From the NCBI RefSeq assembly GCF_047948215.1, contig NC_134465.1, positions 43,313,946 through 43,377,945 of the forward strand: a DNA stretch of 64,000 nucleotides. Direction: 5' to 3'. The notes under the pieces are model-generated. The model worked only from the letters and a program-made list of their open reading frames with translations, had not been told where the DNA came from and ran no database searches. A program made the position numbers and the translations under genes. The DNA is from Lycorma delicatula. Its lineage: Eukaryota > Arthropoda > Insecta > Hemiptera > Fulgoridae. Below are positions 11,690 through 24,564 of this stretch, in pieces (position 1 is the stretch's first letter; each line of letters begins with the position of its first letter).

Positions 11690-12540
11690 ATATTAAGTGG
11701 GGAAAAATGCAACTTGCAAATCATCCATTTTGAGCCACACACTGCTGGAATCGATTGCCGAATTTTCTCATTACATTTTGCACTATGCATGATATGAGAT
11801 CGTATGGCAAGCACCTCATACTGAATTGCTACTTTCAGTGCATGTAGTAAATGTGGTTTACTGCGTACACATTGAATTTAAAAAACCCTTCTAGGAATAA
11901 GTCACATATTAAAATATCAAGTGAACAGGTTAGCCAGGTGATATCTCCACACACTGTTAATTAAATGTTACCGAAATATCATCCTTAACACTTCCATTAA
12001 AACCAATGTGGGCAGGCAGTTGCCCCAATCTTTTGGAACCACAGTTCGGGTTTGAGTTTACGTGCCATCTGTGAATTTCTGCAGATCAAACTGTACTATT
12101 CTACATCCACTAACTGTTTGACCACCTTCTTCAAAGAAATACGGACCAATCACCATAAACTTTGCTTCCGCATACCACATTGTGATCTGTTGTGTATGAA
12201 GTGGACGCTCATAAAACTATCATGAATTTGTATTGAATCAGTATCAGCAGTTTTGTTTATTAACACCACCCGACAGGTAGAAATGGGCTTCATCACTCAT
12301 GTGGTTTACTGTACTTTCTGTCATCATCTTCAACATTTCTTTAAAAACTCAGCATTGTTCCTGATCATGAGGAGTCAATTTTTGAACAATCATCAGTTTG
12401 TAGGGATGGAAATTCACATCAGAATCCAGTATTCTTCTGACAATTCGATTGGGGATCTACAGAGCAGAGGAATGTCAATGTGCCAAATGACGAGGACTAG
12501 CTTCAATCACCTGCCTTACTTGTTTCATGTTCTCTAGTGT
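11690..12540 (-). mobile_element. Decayed transposase, DUF4817-type (second copy)
   Basis: Minus-strand fragments in shifting frames include DEAHFYLSGGVNKQNCRYW, the first catalytic Asp with the 'VNKQN' motif, then LIGPYFFEEGGQTVSGCRIV and a C-terminal part with LPTLV and FLIPRRVF-like text. This matches the DUF4817/Tc1-mariner-type transposases in domain order. Multiple stops are present. It differs enough from the copy at 3800-4560 to be another family. Confidence 0.8.
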
Positions 12541-13187
12541 TTGTTTTTATGTTGATTATGTTATTTATTGATTATGTTATGACTTATGTTTATGTTGTTT
12601 ATGTTATCTAAGTTAGTTTTTATGCTGATCTTGTCCTGAAATTTTCCATCTGTAACATGATTATGTTATGAGAAGGCACAGAACTGTGGCAGTCAACAGA
12701 AAAATGTAAACAGAGAATATTTTCTCTGTGTTTTCTGCATGAGTAAGACAGAAATATTGTTTATGGAAAACCTTTCCTAAGAGAAAGCTTGGTGCTTAAT
12801 GTTGGATGGCTCCCCGGTGACTGAAATGGAAGCTAGCGAGGAGTGGAGATACTTAGATCTAAGATCATAAAATACTAATACATTAAAGAAGAATTGAAAG
12901 CCAGAATAAGATAGTAGCCACATAAAGAGTTTATAACTGCAGTATGTCATTAAAAGCTGCTCTACACACATGAGAGCTTACTTACCTATACAATTCAGAA
13001 TACATTAATTGCATTTTGTTTGAAGAATTGGAAGTCTTTTACAGTGAGCTTTAGGGATAAGTTCTCAGAATTTAGGCTACAAAAAAAAGGTAAGAGACAA
13101 AATTGTTGTAATAAACTAACAAAAGAGATATGAAAAAGATTGATATAAATAACAATTTATTAATAATAAATTTTAAAAAATATTTAC

Positions 13188-13335
13188 CCAGTTTCAATTT
13201 TTTACGTGGAAATTCAAATCTGTCTTTATATGGTAACAAATCTGCTTGCTCAGTTACATCTAGATCAGAATTTATGCTTCCAATTTGACCTTGTTGAAAA
13301 TTACGCAATCCATTTGTTATCTGTTTTCTTTTTTC
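13188..13335 (-). CDS. Pvr: Pvr-like exon: cytoplasmic juxtamembrane segment
   Basis: 49 codons plus one base; acceptor ctttttaag-type, donor gtaaat. It begins with basic residues (EKRKQITNG) after the membrane helix and ends LPYKDRFEFPRKKLKLG, the conserved 'P-Y-x-x-x-F-E-F-P-R' run immediately before the P-loop in class III/V receptors. The juxtamembrane tyrosine (LLPYKD) is a likely autoregulatory site by family analogy. Confidence 0.95.
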
Positions 13336-13977
13336 CTTAAAAGCAAAACAAAAAGGAATAAAAAGAAGATAACAGACTAAACACTCAATTATAATTATTT
13401 ATGAGATTAATTTTTAGCATTTGATAAATGCCAACTCTGATCAGGATGCAAACTCAGAACATTCTGAATGAAAGGTAGAGGTTTATTATGCTTGTAATTT
13501 AGTTCATTTGCATGCACGAAAGAGTACTTAACTGGTAACAACAACCACTAGTGATATACCTGGGCACAATGTTTTCACAGGAAGCTACATCAAAATTCAA
13601 TAAAGTGAAAAACTAATTCAAAAACAGTAAAAAGTTATAAATATTTAAATAGCAAAAATCTTTCTTTAGGAATAAAAAAATGAAAAAATTGCATAGAAAC
13701 TGATTAATTGGTTCAAAAATTATATGAGATCAAGAACTGATCAAAAACTTATGAAAGCTCTGGTAGTCAGGTATTAAGGATAAAAAACGTGAGTGTTTTG
13801 CACTGTTACTGTTGATTAAAAACCATTGTTACATAAAAAAGTTCATCAATTTTTTTTTATGAATTTAAAAGTTTTCTGGAAGACTTTCTGTTTTTCAGTA
13901 ACAGACAAATGGTTAAGGTCATTTAAATATTTAAGTATTGTTTCAAGTTTTTTAAAATTTCAATTACAAATACTCAC

Positions 13978-14078
13978 TCTTTCCTTTCTAACTCTGCGTA
14001 TTAGTAAAATAATGATGGAAGCAAATGAAAGTACAATAATACAAAACAGTGCAGCAATCCATACGAATGAGTCTTTAT
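13978..14078 (-). CDS. Pvr: Pvr-like exon: transmembrane helix
   Basis: 101 nt: two bases, then 33 codons; donor gtgagt, acceptor ttttcag. A hydrophobic run (FVWIAALFCIIVLSFASIII) is followed by the stop-transfer sequence IRRVRKER. The preceding KDS is extracellular. This fixes the topology: everything upstream is extracellular and everything downstream is cytoplasmic. Confidence 0.95.
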
Positions 14079-14396
14079 CTGAAAATAAAAATTTTGTATT
14101 AAACACATATTATCTTAAAACAAACTATAATACATAAAAAGATTGATTATCTAAAAAATAATGTATATATGCTTGCATTGTAATTTTAATGATTGTAGAT
14201 GATATTGGGAGTACTTTGTAAGTCACAAGTTACTTCCAAAAATGAGACCATTAATACCATTCTTCTCTTAATACCATTCTTAAGTATAATCCCCCAAGAC
14301 AAGATTTCATGTCAAGGCTTTGAAAAAGAAAGATTATTTTCCATCGTCTTCTCTGAAACAAATATTCTGTTACTAAACAACAAATTATCAACATAC

Positions 14397-14516
14397 CAAG
14401 ACCACTGAAATTCAGGTGATATTCAGATTCACAAGTGACGTAGTTATTCTGTTCATTACAAAGACTGGTTGTATAATGAACACCATTACTCCTAGAGAAA
14501 GCAACTTTGAATGGTG
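14397..14516 (-). CDS. Pvr: Pvr-like exon: membrane-proximal extracellular linker
   Basis: 120 nt in frame between the Ig7 exon and the transmembrane exon; donor gtatgt, acceptor ctttttttag. It encodes a polar segment with two cysteines (SLCNEQNNYVTCESEY) and possible N-glycosylation in NFSG. It shows no Ig fold. A second acceptor-like site inside the exon (tctctag) would remove residues but also shift the frame, so the longer form is preferred. Confidence 0.85.
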
Positions 14517-15059
14517 CTAAAAAAGACACTTTATGGGAAACATTAACCTTAAAAAACAATAATTTCAACAGTAAAAAAACAATCAATTTTGTTGTATTTT
14601 GCTTCATAAAACATTTTAAATATTTAGTTCCAGAATTTTTAAAAGGAATTTTTAAGAATTATTAATTTTCTTGTATGCTGAATTTTGTAATTATTTTATG
14701 AAAATCCTTTTAAAACTGTTTCTAATAGTTAACTGACACTTTTATTTTGACCATGGCTAATAAAATATGTGAAATCATCACATACTCAGTATAATAAAAT
14801 TAATACAAAGGAATTACTGCATTTTAAGTACAATAAAAAAAAACTTCTTCATTTCTACTGTAATTTTTGATTTTTGGAGCCTCTCACACAAGCTCAATTT
14901 TTGCTAATTAGAACAACCATGGTTTTAATTAATTTAGATTATTACAGATCTTATGTTTATTGTTCACTAAGCCAATAATAGAAAAAAAAACACAAAAGAC
15001 AATTTTTTTTAGAATGAATACATGTAAAATTTAAGAAATAAAATCATGAAAATGTACAA

Positions 15060-15850
15060 AAGGATGGGTGAAATGTAATAACACAATTGTTCATAATTTC
15101 TAAAAGAGAGACATAGTCAAATGAAAGAAATATGACATAAATGCATTTTATTTGCTACTAAAACTTACAATTATTTTTCCTCTTAGTCATCATTTACAGC
15201 TATAGATTTCTCCCAACAGTGAACCAGTTTTCTCATTCTATCAATGAAAAATTCTGGTAGCCTTTCCTTGATCCACGACCTCAGTGCATCCTTCAGTTCA
15301 TCACACCCATGGTGAAATAAATACCCTTAATATTATAATTCTGGAAGGAAATGAGATTCGCAGGACCTTAAATTTGTTGAGTATAGATTCAATTTTCAAC
15401 TTCATAAGACCCTTGGGAATTGTAAGCTATGTATGTGGCCGAACATTATCATGTAGCAGAATTATCAGCTCTGTGAATTGTCAAACATGATATACACATC
15501 ACCTAAGTCATTTTAATATTCTATATACTGCACAGAATTTACAGTTTTAGCTTTTAGGTAATCGGAAATATACACATTTTTGGAATTCCAGAACACTGTC
15601 AAGAGTATTTTTTTTTAGCTGTAGGTTGTGTTTTAAATTTTTTAGATTTTGGCAAACCACATTGCCAATATCCTGTGCTCTGCCATTTTTCTTCTGGGTT
15701 ATAATGATCACCCAAGTTTCATCACCCATCACAATATTGAAAAGAAAGTTTTCTGAACATTGTTTTAGACACACTGATATAGCAGGTGTACTTGACTAAC
15801 AATGGTGATTGACAGAAAATGAGAGGGTGTGGGTAAATGAGTTTTGGAAT
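15060..15850 (-). mobile_element. Decayed mariner transposase (GDETW family)
   Basis: The minus strand shows MGDETWVIIITQKKNG (first catalytic Asp and the characteristic GDETW) and, nearer 15180, SWIKERLPEFFID with KLVHCWEKSIAVNDD, the mariner C-terminal helix. Frameshifts and stops separate them. Related relics lie at 23860-24350, 41050-42560 and 51280-51560. Confidence 0.85.
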
Positions 15851-16073
15851 AATGAGCTGACTAAAAAATTAATTTAAACTTAAAAAAATATAGTAGTAAA
15901 ATAAAGTTCACTTTCCAAATGTATTTTCTCTGCTTCTAGATGATCTTATATATAATCATTATCAATAAAGATGCTATAAATCCCACAAAAGATTTTTTTA
16001 AAACATACTTCCACAAATTAAGTGAAAAAATTAAAAAAAAATATTTATAAAAAAAATAAATGGATCTACTTAC

Positions 16074-16287
16074 TTGATTGAGGTGGTACATGAATTGTAT
16101 TTAGAATAGTACTTTTAGATGTAATACCGACTCTACTTTCAGCTTTGCAAGTGTATAAACCAGCATCTTCCTCAATAATTTCATCAATAATTAATAAACT
16201 TTCATTATATCTCTGAGAAACACGTATTCGTGGTATATATGTATTGTTTGAGTTAGAGTTTTCAAAATCTCTTATTTCTACATTATC
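16074..16287 (-). CDS. Pvr: Pvr-like exon: Ig7, second half
   Basis: 71 codons plus one base; acceptor tttttag, donor gtaagt. The Ig hallmark EEDAGLYTCKAES provides the F-strand cysteine. The exon continues directly from ITWLK of the upstream exon and ends in a linker (IHVPPQS) towards the membrane. Two potential N-glycosylation sites lie near the start (NNT, NES). Confidence 0.94.
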
Positions 16288-18113
16288 CTAAAAAAATACA
16301 AAAAATAAAACAAATTATCTGCATATTTGGTAATAGGAGAACAAATCCAGCTGATCTTAAATGACATAAACTTACCTGCACAAATTTAGCTTTTTTATAA
16401 GAAAATATCTTGGATAGAAAACAAGTACTGAGCAAATAACCTGAGACACCAGCGCATTTGACTGATAGTAAAAATTAAACATTTTATTCATCTAATAAAA
16501 TGTATCTCCTAGTTTAACCCAGTTTAAACATTGTGAATGCCTTTCTTCTTTCACGTAGCTAATTAAAAAGATTTTTCTTCTTATTTAGAAGTTAAAAAAT
16601 TCTTCCATCGTTTTATGGACCTGTGGTTCTATTATGGTTCTTAACTCTTTTATTTCATATAAGTGGAACTACTTCTGAGTATCACAGCAATAAATCACAT
16701 AAAAAATTTAAATAGCTGCTATTTTAAAATTTATTTATTTTGTAGATGTTGTATACATATATACCTACTACATTTTATTAAAATATCTCAATCCGTACTT
16801 AAGATGTAAATTTTTAGTGAAAAGTCATAAAATGGTGAAGAGAGGTAAAATAAAGTGAGGTAGAACTTTATTTGCATGAAGGCTTTTGTTTATTTTTAAG
16901 CCCAAAATCAGTCCCTTAATTTAGGTTATTATCTTCCATCTTCCAGAGCATCCTGTTGGGTAAAAAATTAAATAAAAAAAAGTATGATGTCACTAGTTTG
17001 ATGGAGTCAAAACTTCAGTTCCAGTTTTAGTTTTTTTAGTTAATGGGTTTTTGAGATACTGTTTAGAAATAATGTTGAATATCCTCCTTCCATCGCTACT
17101 TTTAATTGACTTAAAATTTTAGAATTTTAAATAGTTTATAATCTTAAATATTTTTATCGTACTGAAGCTCAATTTTCTACAACCACTACAAAAATTCAAA
17201 ATGGCAAAAACTACCCCTTCCCAGTTTTTAATTTTGTCCAAAATTTAATGCTGTCAATTCCTACATAAAGAAGTTTTTTGAATCATTTCTGAAGAATTTA
17301 TGTTGAGCCTGTTTGATGTTATTAATCAAAATACAAACCTATAAACAAATGTACGTACAGGTTGCTGAAATTTCTATAGATTTTTTATGTTTTTTTGGAC
17401 TCAGGGGATCGTCAAATGTCAACAAACAACTTTTTTGAAATTTCAAAAAGGAGTTTCCTCCCAAAATCATGCAAAAAGTTTTTTTTTGATATTTATATAT
17501 TTTTGATTAATTTAAAAAAAATATTTTAGGGATACAAGAATTAAAGTTAACAATATTTTTAAAATTAAAATACAATGGCTATAAATAAATGATGACTAAA
17601 ATAACATCTGGTACCCTGAGGAGTTACAGGGTAGTTCATCTAGGTGGATGAATAGATTACACAAATAAAAAAAAATTTGTGTAGTTCAATGCAAGAAGAC
17701 CCATACTTTTCGTTATTTTGTTTCCTTTTTAAAAAGCATCAACTCATTCTAATATTTTATAAAAAAAAAAAACTTTTGATCCATAAATAATCAAAACATT
17801 TCAAAAAAGCACCACAATAAAAGATAAAAAAAATTAAAGATATAAGTTTCAACTCACTCACCACTTTGACTCACTGCATAACTGCATATGAAAAATACAC
17901 CACTACACAGTCAATAAAATTTTCAAATTTTTTTCAAATTAAACTGAGCATAACTCAAGAACGACTCAAACAATTTTCATCAAATTTTCACATGCACAAG
18001 TTCAGAGACAATACTACAGCTTATCTAAATTTCAAGGAAAATGATCTGGTAATTTTGGAGATTTTAGAGTCACATAATTTTAACACAGTTAATAAATATA
18101 TAAGTAGTAAGTA
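16288..18113. other. Intron, no gene recognised
   Basis: AT-rich sequence. Between about 16990 and 17480 there is repeat-like text (ttttttggactcaggggatc) of the kind seen in interspersed insect repeats. A plus-strand open frame at 17866-18207 has low-complexity composition, crosses the mariner boundary and is unlikely to be real. Confidence 0.5.
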
Positions 18114-19402
18114 CATAGGTAAGTCAATTATTATCCGCAATTTAGTTATATTTTTGTTTATGTTGGCAGTACTGTCGTGTTGCATAGGTGACGCATGTGT
18201 GGTTTAATTGTTGTTATGTCTGTGCAGGTTTGATGCTGCTAGGTTAGTTCCGTTATCACTGCCTTGCCGTTAACCATGGCTGCTCAGCTTTCTGTTTGCA
18301 CCAAAGATAAAGCAACGTTCAGTAATCCGTTTTTTGTGGTTGGAAGGTGTATCAAGGGCCGAAATTCATTGAAGACTTTCGGTACAGTACGGGAACAGTA
18401 TGTTGCCGCAACAGAGTTTCTACGAATGGATTGAAAAATTCAAAAATGGTCGCACAACGAAGGAGCCGGACGACCGTTTACCGCCACAAATGAGGAAAAC
18501 GTTGAGCGTGCACGTGACATGGTTTTCTTAGACAGACGAGTAACTATTGATGAAGTGGCACATCGTTTGCAAATTATTCACGGTTCTGCCAATGAAATCA
18601 TCCACAACAGACTTGGGTTTCATAGTCTGTGCAAAATGAGTCCCAAAAAAACTCACATTTGCATAAACAAACGCGCTTGGACATCTGCCACAAACATTTG
18701 GATCTCTACGGTAACGAATGGAACATCTTCTTAGACAGAATCATCACTGGTGACGAAACGTAGATCCATTATTACGAGCCGGAGAGTAAACGGCAGAGTA
18801 TGGAATGAAACATCCAAATTCACCCTGCAAAAAAAGTTCAAGACCCAACCGTCTGCAGGAAAACTAATACTTACGGTTTTTTGGGACTCACAAGGCCCAG
18901 TACTGGAACATTATGGGGAAAGGGGCACGACAATAAACAATGCGCGTTACAGTGAGATGCTTAATGCCAAGCTGAAGCCTGCGATTCAAAGCAAACGCCG
19001 AGGACTGCTGTCGAAAGGTGTTGTGATGTTGCACAACAATGCCTGTCCACATACTGCTGTCCACACTGCTAAAATGCTCCAGAAACTCAACTTTTTAGTG
19101 CTGGTTCATCCTCCGTATAGTCCTTGATCTTGCCTTTTCTGACTACCACTTGTTTGGTCCACTCAAAGAGGCATTAAAAGGCCATCGATTTACCTCGGAC
19201 GAAATAGTGAAAGAAGCGGTGCATTCCTGGCTCGCAGCTCAACCAAAAACCTTCTTTTATGAGGGCTTCAGGAAGCTTGTGCAACGATGGACCAAGTGGG
19301 TTGAAATGCAAGGAGACTATGTTGAAAAATGATGTACATGTAAGTTTCATATTTGTACTGCAATAAAATTTACAACTACAGATAATAATTGAGTTACCCT
19401 TG
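18114..19402 (+). mobile_element. Mariner element with both TIRs and TA duplications, inactive
   Basis: The 5' end cataggtaagtcaattatta and the reverse complement of the 3' end (caagggtaactcaattatta) form the inverted repeats, flanked by TA at 18112-18113 and 19403-19404, giving a 1289-bp element. The transposase can be followed in shifting frames: YEWIEKFKNGRT, ERARDMVFLDRRVTIDEVAH, ITGDE-type Asp near 18750, NNACPHTAVHTAKMLQKLNF, HPPYSPD/DYHLFGPLKEAL and KLVQRWTKWVEMQGDYVEK. At least four frameshifts or stops inactivate it. Confidence 0.93.
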
Positions 19403-19436
19403 TATATATATATATATATATATATATACACAAGTG

Positions 19437-19569
19437 TTTTGAGTCACATGGTTGGAGGGGGGGGGGTGGGGTGAAAAGAATTTTCTTTGCATATATATAT
19501 ATATATATAGATGTAAAAAATGCAAAGAAAATTCTTTTTCACCCCCTCATCCAACCATGTGACTCAAAA
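19437..19569. repeat. Long inverted repeat (hairpin) around an AT microsatellite
   Basis: The left arm (about 19437-19493: gagtcacatggttgg, G-run, gaaaagaattttctttgcat) pairs with the right arm (about 19519-19569: atgcaaagaaaattc, C-run, ccaaccatgtgactc). The roughly 25-bp spacer is mostly (AT)n. Arms of about 50 bp are nearly perfect apart from the length of the G/C run. It could be a small MITE or a palindromic expansion. It lies 48 bp from the splice donor of the Ig7 exon. Confidence 0.85.
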
Positions 19570-19616
19570 GAATACAGTTCTTTGAAAATTCAGTAAAACT
19601 AAATTATATTTTTTAC

Positions 19617-19741
19617 CTTCAACCAAGTTATTTTAGGTAAGGGAGAACCTTCTGTCTTACAATTCCATTCTAATGTATGACCGATTACGGCTGCATCAGA
19701 TTCATTCTTAAATGAAACGATCACAGATGGTTTTACTTTGG
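19617..19741 (-). CDS. Pvr: Pvr-like exon: Ig7, first half
   Basis: Two bases plus 41 codons; acceptor tttttcag, donor gtaaaa. It contains the B-strand cysteine (LEWNCKTEG) and the C-strand tryptophan (LPKITWLK), the classic I-set pattern. The donor side lies 48 bp from a large inverted repeat and about 215 bp from a mariner element. Confidence 0.94.
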
Positions 19742-22257
19742 CTGAAAAATAAGAATTATCTTTATATTTTTAAAATTGAAAACTATCTCTAATAGAAAAT
19801 ATTTAAAAGTTTATTAGACAATTAGTTGAGTACTATTCACTTAATAAATAATGTTCCAAAATCTATTGTAGGGAGTAGAAAACAATAAACATCTACATAA
19901 GTACACGATTTTGATAATAAATATAGTTACAGTAAAGTATAACTAATAAATTTAAAAAAACAATATTGTTATTAACCTTCTTGGTTTAACAAACATAAAA
20001 TGCAGTACAGGCCTTGTATTTGTCTGTAAAATAATTTTGCTGTTTGATACAGTGAAGTGACTGCAGTTTTTTTTTAAAGAGATCTGAAATTTTCAACAGA
20101 TCTAATAGAAATCTTTTCTTTACAACCCATCTGTAGATCCTCTAAATTATGAAACTATGTACATATTATACAGCATTATTGTTAAAACAAATCTTTCACT
20201 GGAAAAAATCTTCTTTACTGAGATCAGAAATAGCAATTTAAAAAAAAAGAAAAGATAACTATATCAGAAAGTCAATCGACCAACTATTGTAAATTTTTTT
20301 TAATTCATAACATACCTAATGGTAATAATTTATTATATAATCCTCAAATAAAATAGTGGAATCTTAAAGTTATACTAATAAAATAAATAAATCTTTTAAG
20401 TAGCTAATATAGGCTGGTTTAGTACAGTTCAAGATCATATGACGTCACAAATTTGTGAAGTGATGTTGCCTTGGGCATGTGATGTCAGAGAAGATTTCCT
20501 TAAGGCAGTCGATTGGTTTAGGTGCAGAAACTGGGGGGTGATGGTAGTACAGTTGGATATATTGTTATTTATTAATAAGTAACCATTCTTCTTTTTAGCA
20601 AATATTACACATTTATAAATATAAACACAAGGATAATGTTGAAAATTTATAATTTTTAGATATTAGATTATGATTCATATGTACAGGTGACAAACAACAA
20701 TTTGACACCTTATTTTTAAATCTTGATAATTTATTTGACATTTGAGGGAACCCCAAGAGATGATATTATACTTCTGATAGGAATATATATATATATGTAC
20801 ACAAAGTGAATAATATGATTCAAAAATAAAAGTAAGTGGTTATGAGCCTCCGGTGATTACCGGAGGCTAAACAGTAAAAAAAAGAAAAAGTGATTATGAA
20901 AAAAAAGTTTTTTTATGCATAATTTTCTATAATTCCTGAAGGGTTTTTTTTTAGTTAAGTAGAAAATCGCAGTAACAATACAGGAAAGAACAAGGTTTAT
21001 CTGTGTAAAATAATTTTTTCTATAAGTAATTCTTAAATTATAACTCTTTGAAGACAAGCTCTTTCATAATGCATAATATAGCTGTGCTTTATATTTTGAT
21101 TATAATGAATTTTAATTCATTAACTTAACACCTTAAAGAAATATAACGGAAAATATTTTTTAAACAATGAGGTTGAAATGGGGACACAATGACCCATTAA
21201 TAGAACCGACTGTGTTACAAAAGATACCACATCTTACATAGCTGTCCCGAAAGGCACTGGCCAAACTTATGAGTTATCTCTGAGCATAATGGTTACATAA
21301 TTTAATAAACAATAAACTGTAAAAAAAAAATTGTAAAATATGATACATATAAAAAGATAACGCTTTTTTTTAATCGTAGGCAAGGAGTTTTAATAAACTT
21401 TATAAAATTGTTCTTTCATGTAATGTACAAACAGTCAATTGTAGCTGTAAATCAGCTACAATAGGCTATTTGTTTATTTTATATTTTTATTGAAGATTTT
21501 AATCTTTATAAGAGATAAAATTCTAGATTAACAGTATCATATTATATTATTCTACATAGACTCTAAAATACAAAAATAAAACCTTTTTTAAATGCACACA
21601 AACAAGAAAGTTTTTTTAAAAATTAATCAGGAAATTATAAAAAAATATAAAATATTTAAAATTTAAAAAGTCACTTTTACTTTTTATAATTATATTCTTT
21701 TGTAAACATTCTTTCAATGTTTTATTAAAAATTATACCTTTAATAGAAGCTACTTAGAGATGTTTTATATGCCGCATACTGATCTTTCTCAATAGACCTT
21801 TTGATCTTTCAATGTCACTTTCAAAAACCTTTGAGAACTTTTTCAGCTGTTGAAATTTCTTTATTTGTTCTGTTATCATTGTCTTCATCAGTTAACATCT
21901 TCCTAGAATTTGTTATTATTTCCTGGCCACCCAATTCTTTATAAATTACCTCCTCTATATCAATCACTCTTCTAATATGACAGTTTGGGTTTCCTTTTAC
22001 TTTCCTCTATTGAATGATGATGTTACTAGCATCTTAAATTTTCCATGTTTCTATCCTGCTTAATTGCCTTATAAATTTGTTTGTGGGATAAACTGAAAAT
22101 GCACCTTCCAGCAATTCTGAGTACTAGACAGAACTATTATATATTAATAATATATAATTATATTTATATGTATAAATATATAACATTAATATTAATATAA
22201 ATATATTAATAGTTAAATATATTTTATTAAAAGTTAAATTTATATAACATAACTTAC
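19742..22257. other. Intron, no gene recognised
   Basis: AT-rich throughout. At 20845-20875 a short palindrome cctccggtgattaccggagg followed by ctaaacag matches the end of the SINE family seen at 462, 31791 and 56666, so it is probably a 3' SINE remnant. Nothing else was recognised. Confidence 0.5.
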
Positions 22258-22419
22258 ATTGAACTTCCAGAAAGTGAGTTACAAATTTTCTTCTGTTGTA
22301 AGTCTCTTGTGAATTTGTAGCATAACAACGATAAGTCCCAGTCAAATTAGTTGTTACATTTATGATTTCTAATATCGATTGATATGAGTATTCTGTCATA
22401 TTATTTTTTACTTTTACAA
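22258..22419 (-). CDS. Pvr: Pvr-like exon: Ig6, second half
   Basis: 162 nt; acceptor ttttttttcag, donor gtaagt. It shows an F-strand cysteine in LTGTYRCYATNSQ and several potential N-glycosylation sites (NMT, NVT, NLT). The usual Asp-x-Gly turn is replaced by NLTGTY. It is in frame with its neighbours on both sides. Confidence 0.92.
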
Positions 22420-22699
22420 CTGAAAAAAAATAAATAAAAGAAATACAAGTTAAGAAACAACTATTTATATACAAATATAGAATTGTGTAAATAAGTTTTA
22501 AACAAATTCATTAAATCCAATCAATAAAATACTACTGGATGAGCAACTTAAAACCGAATCACTGCAGACTAATTACAGTTGTTACATGAAACATTTTATG
22601 AATGAAATGAAAAAAAAATTACATTAAATTATGTATTTACATTAGCAAAAGTTGACATATTTATCACATTTTTAAAAAGTGTTTGAAGTAAGCACTCTG

Positions 22700-23240
22700 T
22701 GCAGGAATATACTTTTGTGCTAGAGTGATCATATTGAGAGTCACCTGATACAAAACATTGTTGTCAAAGCTGTCAATACCAGTATCCCAGCAAAGAGTAA
22801 CATACCCAATTCATTTACAAAATAGTATATAATGGTGTCTGTTTCAAATGCAAAATAAAACAGGCGTTCATCAATTAGGACTGCAGATGCCATAGCAGAA
22901 ATTCAAAGAATTTCTGCTGCTCTACAAAGATACTTATATAAGTTGTTACAACAAAGTGGTGTGAAGTATACATCTTGCACTAACCATCATGTCCTGTAGG
23001 GCATTTTGTGTTTTTGGCTCATTGTCAGCTGAAATACAATGATGCAGCATAGCTAATATTGTTTGTTTTATAGATGTGGCATCTTTACTTGTATAAGTTG
23101 CCACAGCGTTATCATAGTACTTCGTGAGCTTTAAAATTGTGCTCTCTTTTAAACTTTCATGAGCTTTCCTCCCTACTGTAAACTTTTGGGTCCTACAAAC
23201 CTTTATATAATGAACCTTTATATAATTTATTTTCATAATG
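22700..23240 (-). mobile_element. Probable decayed Mutator-like transposase domain
   Basis: One frame (about 22946-23236) reads RKAHESLKESTILKLTKYYD then NAVATYTSKDATSIKQTILA and HHCISADNEPKTQNA. This resembles the arthropod module 'LTD-LI-KLQ-YYG-AIR ... AIW-..-H-.STDE-PQH' found in Mutator-like transposons. Downstream text is broken. The call depends on remembered pattern rather than on catalytic residues, so another origin is possible. Confidence 0.4.
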
Positions 23241-23859
23241 CCATCTCTAATTGTAAAAGTAAACAGTCAAGTGCTGCAACTGTGGCTAAATACAAAACTA
23301 AAAGTTATGAATGTACAAAATTGAAACTTATAAAACACAATAAACCGCATCATTTTATCTTGTTTCTAAACAAAGTTGCAGATTATTAAGTCTACATGTT
23401 ATATCAGTGAAGACATGTACTTGCAAAAATACCCATAACTTTATGTTTAAGAAATGTAGAATTAAAATAAATATATCCTTTTATTTAGGAGATTTTAACT
23501 TACAAAATAGGCTAAAATTATTTTTTTTTTTAAATTAGTTTTAAATTTTTTCACTGGGTTTTCCCCCCTTAAGGTAATAGACAAACCGAAATGTCTTAAT
23601 AATTGCAACTGGTGTCTGAAAAACATTGTCAATGGACAGATATATCTGATTCTGTACTTAACATCAGACACGAAGCATGGTGTCATTTATCTGGGCATGT
23701 TATGTCACACAATGACAGATATCGATGAATGAAAATCCTCTCTGTATATTTGAGCATTCACTTCATAATAAGAAAATTGATGTATAGTGTGCTGTTTCTG
23801 GTAATTGTATAGTGAGGGCCGATATTTTTTTACTAGATTATTGGCTTCATTGATTATCA

Positions 23860-24350
23860 GACATGACACACTCATTTCCTAAGATGTATTAATGTCTATA
23901 TATTGCATAGAATTTACAATTGACTCGGCTTCCAGGCAGTCAATCACATATTTGGAATCATGCTACCACATAGTATCATATTTGGGATTCTAAACATGTT
24001 ACTACATGTTTGGAATCCCAGAACACTGACAAGAGAATTTTTTTTGATTGTGACAGATCATAGTACCGATATTTTGTGCTGTTATTTTTCTTCTGGGTGA
24101 TAATGATGAACCCAAGTTTTGTCTACTGTCACAATATTGAAAAAGACATAGTCTATATGTTGTTTGTCATGCATTGGCATAGAAGTAAACATATTTGACC
24201 AACAAGGAAACTGACAGATATGAGAGTGGGTCAACAATTTTTGAAATGTTAGTAATAAGGGAATGAAGCTATAAGATAGCAGAACTTATTACTTTGTGCA
24301 ACACTCTGTTCTCCCATTACATGCCAGTGTACATTCCATTTCAGCTACCC
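23860..24350 (-). mobile_element. Decayed mariner transposase fragment
   Basis: The plus-strand text ttctgggtgataatgatgaa cccaagttttg is nearly the same as the GDETW region of the relic at 15660-15740, and the sequence around 23900-24040 matches 15500-15610 (gcatagaatttaca, tttggaatcccagaacactg). It is a second, shorter copy of the same family on the minus strand. Confidence 0.7.
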
Positions 24351-24564
24351 CTTGAATAATGAAGTATTTTATTTAATGACCTCAACTATATACAAAACTG
24401 AATTTACTATTTAGTCTTGAAAAAAAATCACACATTTACAGCCAGATTAAGCACAATACTTTCTAAGATCCAGTGCTTCCTTCCCTATGATTTGACTCCT
24501 AATATTTCTAGCTAAGAAAAAAAAATCAGATACTTTATTAACAGACTTTCTATACATAATTCCT

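Noticed and set aside
14251..14607. 118-codon minus-strand open frame starting MKQNTTKL
   Set aside because: Only its 14397-14516 part is a true exon; the rest is flanking intron read through in the same frame.
17866..18207. 113-codon plus-strand open frame
   Set aside because: It runs across the mariner 5' TIR boundary at 18114 and has low-complexity content, so it is fortuitous.
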